A stretch of 64,000 bases of DNA. Source: Streptomyces aculeolatus. Its GTDB lineage: Bacteria > Actinomycetota > Actinomycetes > Streptomycetales > Streptomycetaceae. The notes under the pieces were generated by a model that did no database searches, had not been told where the DNA came from, and was given only the letters and a program-made list of their open reading frames with translations. Location of the stretch: the NCBI RefSeq assembly GCF_020400605.1, contig NZ_JAINRD010000030.1, positions 1 to 64,000 on the forward strand, in the 5' to 3' direction. Below, piece after piece: positions 33,454 to 42,056 of this stretch (positions are counted from its first letter, which is position 1; the number at the start of each line of letters is the position of its first letter). The position numbers and the translations under genes were made by a program.

Positions 33454-34719
33454 ATGACCCTGATCCACCACCGGCGTTCACGGACCAGAGCCGTCGCCGT
33501 ACCGCTGCTCGCCACCGCGCTGGCCGGCGTCGCCCTCGCCGGCTGCGGCGGCAGCGACGGCGCGGGCGGCGGAAAGGGCTCCGTCACCATGTGGACGTAC
33601 CCCGTGATCTTCGACGAGGCGAAGAACGAAGCGTACTGGGACGGCATGGTCGAGAAGTTCGAGAAGCAGAACAAGGACATCTCGGTGAAGGTGGAGACCT
33701 ACCCGTGGGCCGACCGCGACACCGCGCTCGGCACCGCCATCGCCTCCGGCAAGGGCCCGGACGTGGTCTACCTGGTGCCGGACCAGCTGCCGAAGTACGC
33801 GCCGAACATCGTGCCGGCCGGCGACTACATGCCGGCCGACGCGAAGTCCGACTACACCGACTTCGCGCTCGAGTCCGTGACCGTCGGCGACGACGTGCTC
33901 GGCACGCCGATCCTCACCAGCGCCAACCCGCTGATATGCGACAAGCGGGTCTTCGAGGCGGTGGGCGAGGACTCCTACCCCGAGACCTGGGACGACCTGA
34001 AGGCGCTCGGCCCGAAGATGAAGGACGAGGGCTACTACGCCCTCAGCTACACGGGCGACACCGCGCAGACGCTGAACATGACGTTCTACCCGCTGCTGTG
34101 GCAGGCCGGCGGCGAGGTGTTCGCCGAGGACGGCGAGTCCGTGGCGTTCGACGACCCGGCGGGCGTGGAGGCGCTGACGTACCTGACGGAGTTCGTCGAG
34201 GAGGGCTGGACGCCCAAGGACCTCGTCACCACGACGCCGAACCTGGAGCAGACCCCGGTCGCCAAGGGCAAGGTCGCCTGTACGTGGACCAACGTCGCGA
34301 CCGACGTCGAGCCGTTCTGGGGCCGCGAGAACATCGTCGTCCAGCCGCCGCTGACCGGCGAGGAGTCGGCGGGCTACGGCACGGTCGGCGCGCTGTCGAT
34401 GCTGAAGGGCGCCGACACCGAGGCCGCCGGCAAGTGGATCAACTTCGTCGCCCGGCCGGAGAACGCCGCGGACCTGGAGAAGGGCGCCGGCTACTTCCCG
34501 GCCCGCACCTCCGCGGACGACCTCTACCCGGACGACCAGCTGCAGCAGGCCGTCGCCGCGACGCTGCCCTCGATGAACGCGGGTCCGCTGGAGGAGAAGG
34601 CCCGCGAGGTGATGGGCGTGCTCGCGCCCGAGCTGCAGGCGGCGCTGCTGGGCAAGAAGAGCCCCGAGGACGCGCTGAAGGCGGCGGCCGAGGCGGCCGA
34701 CGCGCAGATCGCGCGCTGA
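33454..34719 (+). CDS. ABC sugar-binding lipoprotein
   Basis: The ATG at 33454 follows GGAGGAA; the product has 421 residues. The signal ends with VALAGC, placing the lipidated Cys at residue 31. The mature part is a family-1 extracellular sugar-binding protein (VTMWTYPVIFDEAKNEAYWD, GKGPDVVYLVPDQLPKYA, GWTPKDLVTTTPNLEQT). It would deliver the substrate released outside to the two permeases downstream. A strong hairpin lies between it and the first permease, which may keep its mRNA more abundant. Confidence 0.88.
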   Translation: MTLIHHRRSRTRAVAVPLLATALAGVALAGCGGSDGAGGGKGSVTMWTYPVIFDEAKNEAYWDGMVEKFEKQNKDISVKVETYPWADRDTALGTAIASGKGPDVVYLVPDQLPKYAPNIVPAGDYMPADAKSDYTDFALESVTVGDDVLGTPILTSANPLICDKRVFEAVGEDSYPETWDDLKALGPKMKDEGYYALSYTGDTAQTLNMTFYPLLWQAGGEVFAEDGESVAFDDPAGVEALTYLTEFVEEGWTPKDLVTTTPNLEQTPVAKGKVACTWTNVATDVEPFWGRENIVVQPPLTGEESAGYGTVGALSMLKGADTEAAGKWINFVARPENAADLEKGAGYFPARTSADDLYPDDQLQQAVAATLPSMNAGPLEEKAREVMGVLAPELQAALLGKKSPEDALKAAAEAADAQIAR

Positions 34720-34812
34720 CCCCCCGGGGCCGCGGCCCCGCTCCCTCCCCGTAGCCCCGCGCGGCCCGGACCACCGACTGCTCCGGGCCGGCCGCGGGCC
34801 CACGGACCGCGC

Positions 34813-34851
34813 GCCCGGCCGGCGGCGCCGAACCCCTGCCGCCGGCCGGGC
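34813..34851 (+). terminator. Intercistronic hairpin after the binding-protein gene
   Basis: A perfect 14-bp stem (GCCCGGCCGGCGGC with its complement) and an 11-base loop lie in the 175-bp gap between binding protein and permease. No T-run follows. It probably acts as a partial terminator or 3'-end stabiliser, giving the excess of binding protein over permease that such systems need. Confidence 0.6.
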
Positions 34852-34894
34852 CGCGCACCCACCGCACCACCCCCGTACCGCAAGGAGACCCACC

Positions 34895-35806
34895 GTGGCA
34901 GTCGTCGCGGAACCCACCCGGAACAGGCGAAGGCGCCGCAGCGGGCCGCACGCGCGCCGCGAGGCCCGCATCGGCCTGCTGTTCGTCCTGCCCTGCTTCC
35001 TGCTCTTCCTCGCCTTCCGGTTCGGCCCCGCGGTCGCCGGGGTGCTGATGAGCTTCACCGACTACACCCTGACCGGGGGCGGCAGCTTCATCGGCGCCGA
35101 CAACTTCACCCGGCTCAAGGACGACCCGCTGTTCTGGGACGCGCTGAAGGTCACCGTGGTCTACACGGTGCTGGCCGTGCCCGGCACCATCGCGGTCTCG
35201 GTGGGGCTCGCGCTGCTGACGCGGCGGGCGTTCCGCGGCTCGAAGGTCTTCCGGTCGGTGTTCTTCCTGCCGGTCGTCACCTCCCTGGTGCTGGCCGCCA
35301 CCGTGTTCGTGTGGATCTTCTCCACCGGCGGCCCCTGGTCGACGGCGATGGGCTGGATCGGGCTGCCGGAGGAGTCGTGGCTCTCCCACGACACCCTGGT
35401 GGTGCCCGCGCTGGCGCTGGTCGGCATCTGGTCGCGCTTCGGCTACGGGATGCTCATCCTGCTGGCCCGGATGCAGGACATCCCGCGGGAGCTGGAGGAG
35501 GCCGCGCTCACCGACGGGGCCGGTCCGTGGCAGCGGTTCCGGTACATCGTGCTGCCGCAGCTGCGGCCGGCGCTGTTCTTCCTCGCGGTGATCGAGACGA
35601 CGGCCTCGTTCCAGGTCTTCGACGCGGTCTACACGATGACCGGCGGCGGGCCCGCCAACTCCAGTTACACGCTGGTCTTCCAGCTCTACGACGCCGGCTT
35701 CAAGTACTTCGACCTGGGCTACGCGGCGGCGATCGGCGTGGCGCTCTTCGCGCTGACGCTGGTGGTCGCCCTGATCCAGCGGCTGACGATCGGGAAGGAA
35801 GACTGA
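34895..35806 (+). CDS. ABC sugar permease 1
   Basis: The GTG at 34895 has AAGGAG just upstream. The 303-residue protein begins with a basic tail (RNRRRRRSG) and has six membrane helices. The EAA loop reads ELEEAALTDGAGPWQRFRY. It is a MalF-type permease and, with the next gene product, forms the channel for the substrate of the preceding binding protein. Confidence 0.88.
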   Translation: MAVVAEPTRNRRRRRSGPHARREARIGLLFVLPCFLLFLAFRFGPAVAGVLMSFTDYTLTGGGSFIGADNFTRLKDDPLFWDALKVTVVYTVLAVPGTIAVSVGLALLTRRAFRGSKVFRSVFFLPVVTSLVLAATVFVWIFSTGGPWSTAMGWIGLPEESWLSHDTLVVPALALVGIWSRFGYGMLILLARMQDIPRELEEAALTDGAGPWQRFRYIVLPQLRPALFFLAVIETTASFQVFDAVYTMTGGGPANSSYTLVFQLYDAGFKYFDLGYAAAIGVALFALTLVVALIQRLTIGKED

Positions 35807-35808
35807 CC

Positions 35809-36783
35809 ATGACCTCGGCCCCCGCGAAGACCCCGCACGACGAGATACCGGCCGGCCCGCGGAAGGCGGCCCGGCCCGGCAGGGGCGGCGCGCCCGGCCC
35901 CGCCGCCCGGCGCGCCGAGCGCCGGCTGCGGCGCGCCGCGAACCGCGACTCCGTACCGCACGCGATGCGCGGCAGCACCGGCGGCCGGATCGGCCGCGGG
36001 CTGCTCCTGGTGCTGGCCGCCGTCGTCACCGTCTTCCCGTTCTACGCGATGGTGGTGCTGTCGCTGAAGCCCGCCGCGGCGGTGGACTTCCCCGGCAGCC
36101 TCGTGCCCTGGCCGCTGGGCGGCGAGGCGTACGAGAGCGTCATGAACTCCCAGGACGTGCCGCGCTGGCTCTTCAACACCCTGCTGTACTCGCTGGCGTC
36201 GGTGGTGGGCGTGCTGCTGCTGTCGTCGCTGGCGGGCTACGCCTTCGCCAAGAAGCGCTTCCCCGGGCGGGAGGCGATGTTCTGGTCGTTCCTGTCGATG
36301 GTGATGGTCCCGTACCACGTGACGATGATCCCGACGTTCGCGATGATCGCGAAGCTCGGCGGCGTGGACACGTACTGGGGCCTGATCGTGCCGACGCTCG
36401 CCAACGCCCAGGCGGTGTTCCTCATGCGGCAGTTCATCCAGGGGCTGCCGGACGAGCTGTTCGAGGCGGCGCGCCTGGACGGCTGCAGCGAGCTGCAGAT
36501 CTTCGGCCGCATCGTGCTGCCGCTGCTCAAGCCCATCCTGGCCACGCTCGGCGTCTTCGTCTTCCTGTGGCACTGGAACGACTTCCTGTGGCCGCTGGTC
36601 ATCGGGCAGTCCACGGACATGCGCACGCTGACCGTCGGCATCGCGTCCCTGCAGCAGCAGAACGTGCCGCTCAACGTCGTGCTCTCCGGCTCCGTCATCG
36701 CGTTCGTGCCCATCTTCGCCGCCTACCTGGTGGGCCAGCGCTACTTCACCGAGGGCGTCACGGCGTCCGGGATCAAGGGGTGA
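35809..36783 (+). CDS. ABC sugar permease 2
   Basis: The 324-residue protein starts two bases after the previous stop codon. It carries an unusually long Arg/Ala/Pro-rich N-terminal tail of about 60 residues before six membrane helices, with the EAA motif ELFEAARLDGCSELQIFGR. It is a MalG-type permease. As in the other importer here no ATPase gene accompanies it, so a shared MsiK-like ATPase is expected. Confidence 0.88.
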   Translation: MTSAPAKTPHDEIPAGPRKAARPGRGGAPGPAARRAERRLRRAANRDSVPHAMRGSTGGRIGRGLLLVLAAVVTVFPFYAMVVLSLKPAAAVDFPGSLVPWPLGGEAYESVMNSQDVPRWLFNTLLYSLASVVGVLLLSSLAGYAFAKKRFPGREAMFWSFLSMVMVPYHVTMIPTFAMIAKLGGVDTYWGLIVPTLANAQAVFLMRQFIQGLPDELFEAARLDGCSELQIFGRIVLPLLKPILATLGVFVFLWHWNDFLWPLVIGQSTDMRTLTVGIASLQQQNVPLNVVLSGSVIAFVPIFAAYLVGQRYFTEGVTASGIKG

Positions 36784-36792
36784 GAACCGATC

Positions 36793-37821
36793 GTGTTCGC
36801 TGACGAGAAAGCGCTCGAAGAGCGCCTGGCCACCCCCTCGCCGGGGCTGGTGGAGGACATGGCGCGGCTGGAGGGCGACCTGCTGGTCCTGGGCGCCGGC
36901 GGCAAGATGGGACCGAGCCTGTGCCGGCTGGCGCGGCGCGCGCTGGACGCTGCGGGCCGTACGGACACGGCGGTCCACGCGGTGTCCCGCTGGTCGGACC
37001 CGGCCGCGGCCGAGCGGCTCCGGGCCGCGGGGGTGCGCACCGCGGCCTTCGACCTGATGGACCCGGACGCCGATCTGGCCGCGCTGCCCGACGCGGGGAA
37101 CGTCGTGTTCATGGTCGGCGCCAAGTTCGGCTCCGCCGGGGCGCCTTCGCACGCCTGGGCGGTCAACGCGGGGCTGCCGGAGCGCGTCGCGCGGCGCTGG
37201 GGGCACGCGCGCGTGGCGGCGTTCTCCACCGGCAACGTCTACCCGCTGGTGTCCGTGGGGACGGGTGGCTCGGTCGAGTCGGACCCGGTCGGCCCGGTCG
37301 GCGAGTACGCCATGTCGTGCCTGGGCCGCGAGCGGCTCTTCGCGCACGCGGCGCTCACCCGCGGCACGAAGGTGGCGCTGCTGCGCCTCAACTACGCGGC
37401 CGACCTGCGCTACGGCGTCCTCGCCGACATCGCCCAGCGGGTGCAGGCCGGCGCGCCCGTGGACGTCACCACCGGGCACGTCAACGTCGTCTGGCAGGGG
37501 TACGCCAACGAAGTCGCCCTGCGCGCACTGCTGCACGCCCGCGACGAGGAGCCGTTCACCCTCAACATCACCGGCCCCGAGACCGCCGCGGTGCGCCGGC
37601 TGGCACACCTCTTCGGCGCGGAGTTCGCCGCGGATCCCGTCTTCGAGGGAACCGAGGCCCCCACGGCACTCCTCTCCGACGCCGGGGCCTGCCACGCTCT
37701 CTTCGGCTACCCGGACGTACCGCTGCGCACCCTCGTCGGCTGGCAGGCCGACTGGCTGCGCCGCGGGCTCCCGCTGTCCGGCAAGCCCACCAAGTTCCAG
37801 GTACGCGACGGAAGGTTCTGA
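36793..37821 (+). CDS. NAD-dependent epimerase/dehydratase-like protein
   Basis: The GTG at 36793 follows the permease stop by nine bases; the product has 342 residues. The Rossmann loop reads LVLGAGGKMGPSLC and an STGNVYPL strand matches the active-site region of extended SDR enzymes. The usual YxxxK is YAMSC (Tyr kept, Lys replaced by Cys), so catalysis may differ from classic epimerases. A substrate-domain segment (NITGPETAAVRRLAHLFG) resembles nucleoside-sugar epimerases. Its place between the importer and a DHDPS-family aldolase gives it a role in early conversion of the imported sugar. Confidence 0.75.
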   Translation: MFADEKALEERLATPSPGLVEDMARLEGDLLVLGAGGKMGPSLCRLARRALDAAGRTDTAVHAVSRWSDPAAAERLRAAGVRTAAFDLMDPDADLAALPDAGNVVFMVGAKFGSAGAPSHAWAVNAGLPERVARRWGHARVAAFSTGNVYPLVSVGTGGSVESDPVGPVGEYAMSCLGRERLFAHAALTRGTKVALLRLNYAADLRYGVLADIAQRVQAGAPVDVTTGHVNVVWQGYANEVALRALLHARDEEPFTLNITGPETAAVRRLAHLFGAEFAADPVFEGTEAPTALLSDAGACHALFGYPDVPLRTLVGWQADWLRRGLPLSGKPTKFQVRDGRF

Positions 37822-37829
37822 GCCGCCCC

Positions 37830-38882
37830 ATGCCCACCGACCGCCCCACCCCGCTGGACGTCCTCGCCGACGGCGCCGTCATCCCCGCCCACCCGCTGGC
37901 CCTGACCGCGGACCGGCGCCTGGACGAGCGCCGCCAGCGCGCCCTGACCCGCTACTACCTCGGCGCCGGCGCCGGCGGCATCGCCGTCGCCGTGCACACC
38001 ACCCAGTTCGCCATCCGCGAGCCCCAGGTCGGCCTGCTGCGGCCGGTGCTCGAACTCGCCGCGGAGACCGCGGCGGAGAGCACCGCCGCCTCCGGCCGCC
38101 CGGCGGTGAAGATAGCCGGCGCCTGCGGCTACACCGCGCAGGCCGTCGCCGAGGCCGAACTCGCGGCGTCGCTGGGCTACGACGCCGTGCTGCTCAGCCC
38201 GGCCGTCCCGGGCGCCAACGAGGAGGGGCTGCTGGAACGGGCCCGCGCCGTCGGCGAGGTGCTGCCGGTCATCGGCTTCTATCTGCAGGAAGCCGTCGGC
38301 GGACGGTACTTGTCCCCCGCATTCTGGGCGGCGCTGGCCGACCAGCCCTCGACGGCCGCCATCAAGACCGCGCCCTTCGACCGCTACCGCACCGCGGACG
38401 TGGTCCGCGCGGTCGCCGGCGCCGACCGCGGCCCGGAGGTCGCGCTCTACACCGGCAACGACGACGACATCGTCGGCGACCTGCTCACCCCGTACGACAC
38501 GGCCGGGGGCCGGCGCTGGTTCGCCGGCGGGCTGCTCGGGCAGTGGGCGGTGTGGACCCGGCCGGCGGCCGGGCTGCTGGACGACGTGCGCCGCGCCCGC
38601 GCCGGCGACCACGACGCGCTGCTGCGCTGCCTGACGCGCCGGCCGCAGCTCACGGACGCCAACAGCGCCGTCTTCGACGTGCGGGGCGGGTTCCGCGGCT
38701 GCATCGCCGGGGTGCACGAGGTGCTGCGGCGGCAGGGGCTGCTCGCGGGCACCTGGTGCCTCGATCCGGGCGAGTCGATGTCGCCGGGGCAGGCCGACGA
38801 GCTGACCCGGGTGGCCGCCGCGTACCCGTGGCTGACCGACGACGACTTCGTGAAGGAGCACCTGGATGACTGGCTCCGCTGA
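37830..38882 (+). CDS. DHDPS-family aldolase/dehydratase
   Basis: The 350-residue protein is a dihydrodipicolinate synthase-superfamily TIM barrel: VIPAHPLALTADRRLDERRQRAL at the start, catalytic Tyr in IGFYLQEA and the Schiff-base Lys in AAIKTAPFDRYRT. It is about 50 residues longer than typical DapA, and the pyruvate-binding GTTGE loop is replaced by VAVHTTQF, so it is not a lysine-pathway enzyme. Members near sugar importers cleave or dehydrate 2-keto-3-deoxy sugar acids. It could split the product of the dehydratase at 26106-27302. Confidence 0.8.
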   Translation: MPTDRPTPLDVLADGAVIPAHPLALTADRRLDERRQRALTRYYLGAGAGGIAVAVHTTQFAIREPQVGLLRPVLELAAETAAESTAASGRPAVKIAGACGYTAQAVAEAELAASLGYDAVLLSPAVPGANEEGLLERARAVGEVLPVIGFYLQEAVGGRYLSPAFWAALADQPSTAAIKTAPFDRYRTADVVRAVAGADRGPEVALYTGNDDDIVGDLLTPYDTAGGRRWFAGGLLGQWAVWTRPAAGLLDDVRRARAGDHDALLRCLTRRPQLTDANSAVFDVRGGFRGCIAGVHEVLRRQGLLAGTWCLDPGESMSPGQADELTRVAAAYPWLTDDDFVKEHLDDWLR

Positions 38883-39891
38883 CTGCGGCGCCGCCCGGGA
38901 CCGGGTGGTGGTGTGCGTACCGCCGGAGCTGCGCGCGCAGTTCTTCACCGACGGCGCGTGGCGGCGGCTCGCGGACGCGGCGGAGCTGACCGTGCTGGAC
39001 GAGCACGGCGACCGCGCGGCGCTGGCCGCCGCGCTGCCCGGGGCGCGGGCGCTGGTCACCGCCTGGGGCGCGCCGCGGCTCGACGCCGGGCTGCTCGCGG
39101 TGGCCGACCGCCTCGAACTCCTCGCGCACACCGGCTCCGCCGTCGCCCCGTACGTCACGGAGGACGCCTTTCTCCGCGGCGTACGGGTCACGCAGGCCGG
39201 TGACGCGATGGCCCGGCCGGTCGCCGAGGTGGCGCTCGCCTTCACCCTCGCGCTGCTGCACCGGATCCACCGCTTCGACCACGCGATGCGCCGCGGCGCG
39301 GACTGGGAGAGCGCGGGGCAGGGGCCGCCGGGGCACGAGCTGGGCGCGAGCACGGTCGGCGTCATCGGCGCCTCCCGCACCGGCCGCGCGTACATCGACC
39401 TGGCCCGCGCCTGCGGCGCCCGGGTGGCCGTGACGGACCCGTTCCTGACGGACGCGGACGCGGCGGAGCTGGGCGTACGCGTCCTGCCGCTGGACGAGCT
39501 GCTGCGCACCAGCCGTGTGGTGGCGGTGCACGCCCCGGCCACGGAGGCGACGCGGCGGCTGCTCGGCGCCCCGCAGCTGGCGCTGCTGCCGGACGGGGCC
39601 GGGCTGGTGAACACCGCGCGGTCCTGGCTGGTGGACGAGGACGCGCTGCTGGCGGAGCTGCGCACCGGCCGTATCGACGCGGCCCTCGACGTCTTCGACG
39701 CCGAGCCGCTGCCCGCGGACCACCCGTTCCGGCAGCTGCCGAACGTCCTGCTGACCCCGCACCGGGCGGCGGGCACGGTGGAGTGCCGCGAGCGGCTGGG
39801 CGAGTCCGCGGTCGCCGAGGTGCTGCGGCTGCTGGCGGGCGAGGAGCCGCTGCACCCGGTGGACGCCACGGCGCTGACCCGGCTGTTCTGA
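38866..39891 (+). CDS. D-2-hydroxyacid dehydrogenase
   Basis: The gene overlaps the aldolase by 17 bases. The 341-residue protein is of the phosphoglycerate/hydroxyacid dehydrogenase family: NAD loop GVIGASRTGRAYIDLA (Ser replaces the second Gly of GxGxxG), catalytic Arg in NTARSWLVDE, Glu in DAEPLP and His in TPHRAAG. It would reduce a keto acid to a D-hydroxy acid, or the reverse, with NAD(H). As the last gene of the plus-strand operon it could process the glyoxylate, hydroxypyruvate or tartronate semialdehyde formed by aldol cleavage. Confidence 0.83.
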   Translation: MTGSADCGAARDRVVVCVPPELRAQFFTDGAWRRLADAAELTVLDEHGDRAALAAALPGARALVTAWGAPRLDAGLLAVADRLELLAHTGSAVAPYVTEDAFLRGVRVTQAGDAMARPVAEVALAFTLALLHRIHRFDHAMRRGADWESAGQGPPGHELGASTVGVIGASRTGRAYIDLARACGARVAVTDPFLTDADAAELGVRVLPLDELLRTSRVVAVHAPATEATRRLLGAPQLALLPDGAGLVNTARSWLVDEDALLAELRTGRIDAALDVFDAEPLPADHPFRQLPNVLLTPHRAAGTVECRERLGESAVAEVLRLLAGEEPLHPVDATALTRLF

Positions 39892-39917
39892 TCCGCGCCG
39901 GGCGGCCCCGGGGCCCC

Positions 39918-39944
39918 GGGCCCGGTAATCGGTTGGCCGGGCCC
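39918..39944 (+). terminator. Terminator hairpin after the sugar operon
   Basis: GGGCCCGG (39918-39925) and CCGGGCCC (39937-39944) form an eight-base-pair stem with an 11-base loop. It lies just after the hydroxyacid dehydrogenase stop codon and marks the probable operon end. Confidence 0.5.
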
Positions 39945-39969
39945 CGTTCGCGGGTGGCAGGATCCGGCC

Positions 39970-40851
39970 ATGGAACCGCAGGTGAACCCCGCGGAGCCGG
40001 ACCTGCCCTGGCTCGGCCCGCCGCTCGACGTCCGTCCGCTGTTCGCCGCCGAGCAGCGCGCGCTCATGGCCACGCTGCACGGGCTGCGGCCGGAGGACTG
40101 GCAGCGCGAGGCGGTACCGGGCTGGACGGTGCACGACGTGGCCGCCCATCTGCTCGGCGACTTCTACGGGCGCCTCGCCCGCGAGCGCGACGGGCACACC
40201 GGCGGACCGGTGCCCGCGCCCGGTGAGCCGCTGGCGGCGTTCATCCACCGCATCAACCAGGAGTGGGTCGACGCCCACGCCCGGGTCGGCACCGCGTCGC
40301 TGGCCGGCGCGCTGGAGGCGGCCGGCGCCGGGATCGCCGCCCACTTCGCGGCCGACGCGCTGCGCGGCCCGTCCTTGGGGGTGTCGTGGGCGGGTGCCGA
40401 GCCGGCGCCGCGCTGGCTGGACGTGGCGCGGGACTTCACCGAGTTCTGGACGCACCGGCAGCAGATCCGGCACGCCGCCGGGCTGCCCACCGATGCCGCG
40501 CCCGGCCCGCTGGCCGCGGTGCTGGACACCTTCATGCGGGCCTTGCCGCACACCCTGCGCGATGCCGCCGCCCCGCCCGGGACCCGGGTGCGGATGGCGG
40601 TGGCCGGCCCGGCCGGCGGCGCCTGGACGGCGACGGCCACCGGTCCCGGCCCGTCGGGCGGCACCCGCTGGTCGCTGGCCGGGCCGCCCGGGGACGGCGA
40701 GCCGGACGCGCTGGTGCGGCTGGACACGGAGACCGCCTGGCGGCTGTGCGTACGGGGCGTGGAGCCGGAGACGGCCCTCGCCCGCGCCGAGGTCGCCGGC
40801 GACCGGACCCTCGCCGGGGCCGCCTGCCGCATCGTGTCGATCATCCGCTGA
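39970..40851 (+). CDS. Mycothiol-dependent maleylpyruvate isomerase / DinB-like protein
   Basis: The 293-residue protein belongs to the DinB/MDMPI metal-binding family of actinobacteria. Metal ligands are visible as His in VPGWTVHDVAAHLLGD and His in DFTEFWTHRQQIRHAAG, with an acidic ligand in the latter motif. The C-terminal half contains the MDMPI_C-like fold (DTETAWRLCVRGVEPE). Such proteins often use mycothiol as cofactor; the substrate is unknown. The ATG at 39970 lies seven bases after CAGGAT (39958-39963) and no ribosome site is seen, so the mRNA is probably leaderless. Confidence 0.78.
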   Translation: MEPQVNPAEPDLPWLGPPLDVRPLFAAEQRALMATLHGLRPEDWQREAVPGWTVHDVAAHLLGDFYGRLARERDGHTGGPVPAPGEPLAAFIHRINQEWVDAHARVGTASLAGALEAAGAGIAAHFAADALRGPSLGVSWAGAEPAPRWLDVARDFTEFWTHRQQIRHAAGLPTDAAPGPLAAVLDTFMRALPHTLRDAAAPPGTRVRMAVAGPAGGAWTATATGPGPSGGTRWSLAGPPGDGEPDALVRLDTETAWRLCVRGVEPETALARAEVAGDRTLAGAACRIVSIIR

Positions 40852-40971
40852 CCCGTACCGCAGGGAGCGGCACGCCGGGTGACGACGGAGGGCACGGCTG
40901 TCCCTTTTCTCATCGAATGTTCATCTGGTTCCCAGCCGTTTCCGCATCCGGCTGGCCTAGCCTCCGGCAGC

Positions 40972-41868
40972 GTGTCGAGAAACCTCCCCTCGCTGCGGTC
41001 CGCGGCGGTCGCCGCGGGCACGCTCGCCGTGATCGCCGCCACCGCATCGTCCTCCGCGCCCCTGCTGGGGAACACCGCGGAGGCCGCCGCCCCCCGCACG
41101 CTCCACGTCCACTACGCCCCCGCCGCCGGCCGGGCCCCGGCCCCGTCCCCCGACGAGGCCGTGGCGAAGGCGCTCAAGGCGCTGCCGAAGGCGCCGGGCG
41201 CGTACGACGTCGCGGTGGCGGACCTCGACTCGGGCGACAGGGCCGCGTACGCCTCGGGCAAGGGGACGTTCGACACCGCGAGCATCGTCAAGGTCGACAT
41301 CCTCGCCACCCTGCTGCTCCAGGCCCAGGACGACGGCGGCGAGCTGAGCGCCGCGCAGCAGAAGCTGGCAGCGGCGATGATACGCAGCAGCGACAACGAC
41401 GCCACCGACGCGCTCTGGGCGGACATCGGCGGCGGCTCCGGCCTCGCGGAGGCCAACGACCGGCTCGGCCTGACCGGGACCGAGCCCGGCGACGGCGGCA
41501 CCTGGGGGCTGACCCAGACCACCGCCGCCGACCAGCTGGTGCTCCTCGAAGCGGTGTACGGCGACGGGGCCTCGCCGCTCAGCGGCGACTCGCGGCACTA
41601 CGTCGAGAAGCTGATGGCCTCGGTGGTCGACGACCAGCGCTGGGGTGTGTCCGCGGCGGCGGACGACGCCGGCTCCGCGGCGCTGAAGAACGGCTGGCTG
41701 CCGCGCTCGGCGACGGGCCTGTGGGACGTCAACAGCATCGGCCGCGTCGAGCACCGCGGCCACACCCTCCTCATCGCCGTCCTCTCCGACGGCCACCCCT
41801 CCTACAAGGAGGGGATCGACGCCGTCGAGAACGTCACGACGACGGCGGCGAACGCGTTGCGTCACTGA
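40972..41868 (+). CDS. Secreted beta-lactamase-fold serine hydrolase
   Basis: I choose the GTG at 40972, eight bases after a TAGCCT -10 box, so the mRNA is probably leaderless; 298 residues result. The N-terminus has an export signal (SAAVAAGTLAVIAATASSSA). The SxxK nucleophile motif is TASIVKVD, the second motif SDN is SSDNDATDAL, and KTG is changed to KNG (LKNGWLP). The general-base ExxLN of class A beta-lactamases is not found, so deacylation of penicillins is doubtful. A cell-wall peptidase-like or inactive penicillin-binding role is more likely. Confidence 0.8.
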   Translation: MSRNLPSLRSAAVAAGTLAVIAATASSSAPLLGNTAEAAAPRTLHVHYAPAAGRAPAPSPDEAVAKALKALPKAPGAYDVAVADLDSGDRAAYASGKGTFDTASIVKVDILATLLLQAQDDGGELSAAQQKLAAAMIRSSDNDATDALWADIGGGSGLAEANDRLGLTGTEPGDGGTWGLTQTTAADQLVLLEAVYGDGASPLSGDSRHYVEKLMASVVDDQRWGVSAAADDAGSAALKNGWLPRSATGLWDVNSIGRVEHRGHTLLIAVLSDGHPSYKEGIDAVENVTTTAANALRH

Positions 41869-41943
41869 ACCGCCGCCGCACGCGTCCGCGCCGCACCCGT
41901 CCCGGGCGCGGCGTGGCCCGTATGCCCGACTTACCCGGGGGAC

Positions 41944-41983
41944 GTGCACCTGTGCTTGCGGATGAAAGTGCATCTGTACTTGC
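41944..41983. repeat. Two tandem GTGCAYCTGTRCTTGC units
   Basis: The 16-mer GTGCACCTGTGCTTGC at 41944-41959 recurs as GTGCATCTGTACTTGC at 41968-41983, 24 bp apart with two mismatches. The repeat lies 74 bp before the start codon of the ATP-binding protein. It looks like a tandem binding site for a regulator on one face of the helix. Confidence 0.6.
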
Positions 41984-42056
41984 ATCCGGAGGTCTATATC
42001 ACTCACCATTGAACAAGAAGCACGTTCCAAGGCGACATCATGATCGGGGAATCGGC

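Noticed and set aside
24413..39891. Secondary-metabolite (aminosugar or nucleoside antibiotic) cluster
   Set aside because: There is no glycosyltransferase, NDP-sugar synthase, PKS, NRPS or resistance gene. The secreted enzyme, sugar importer and IclR control fit catabolism better.
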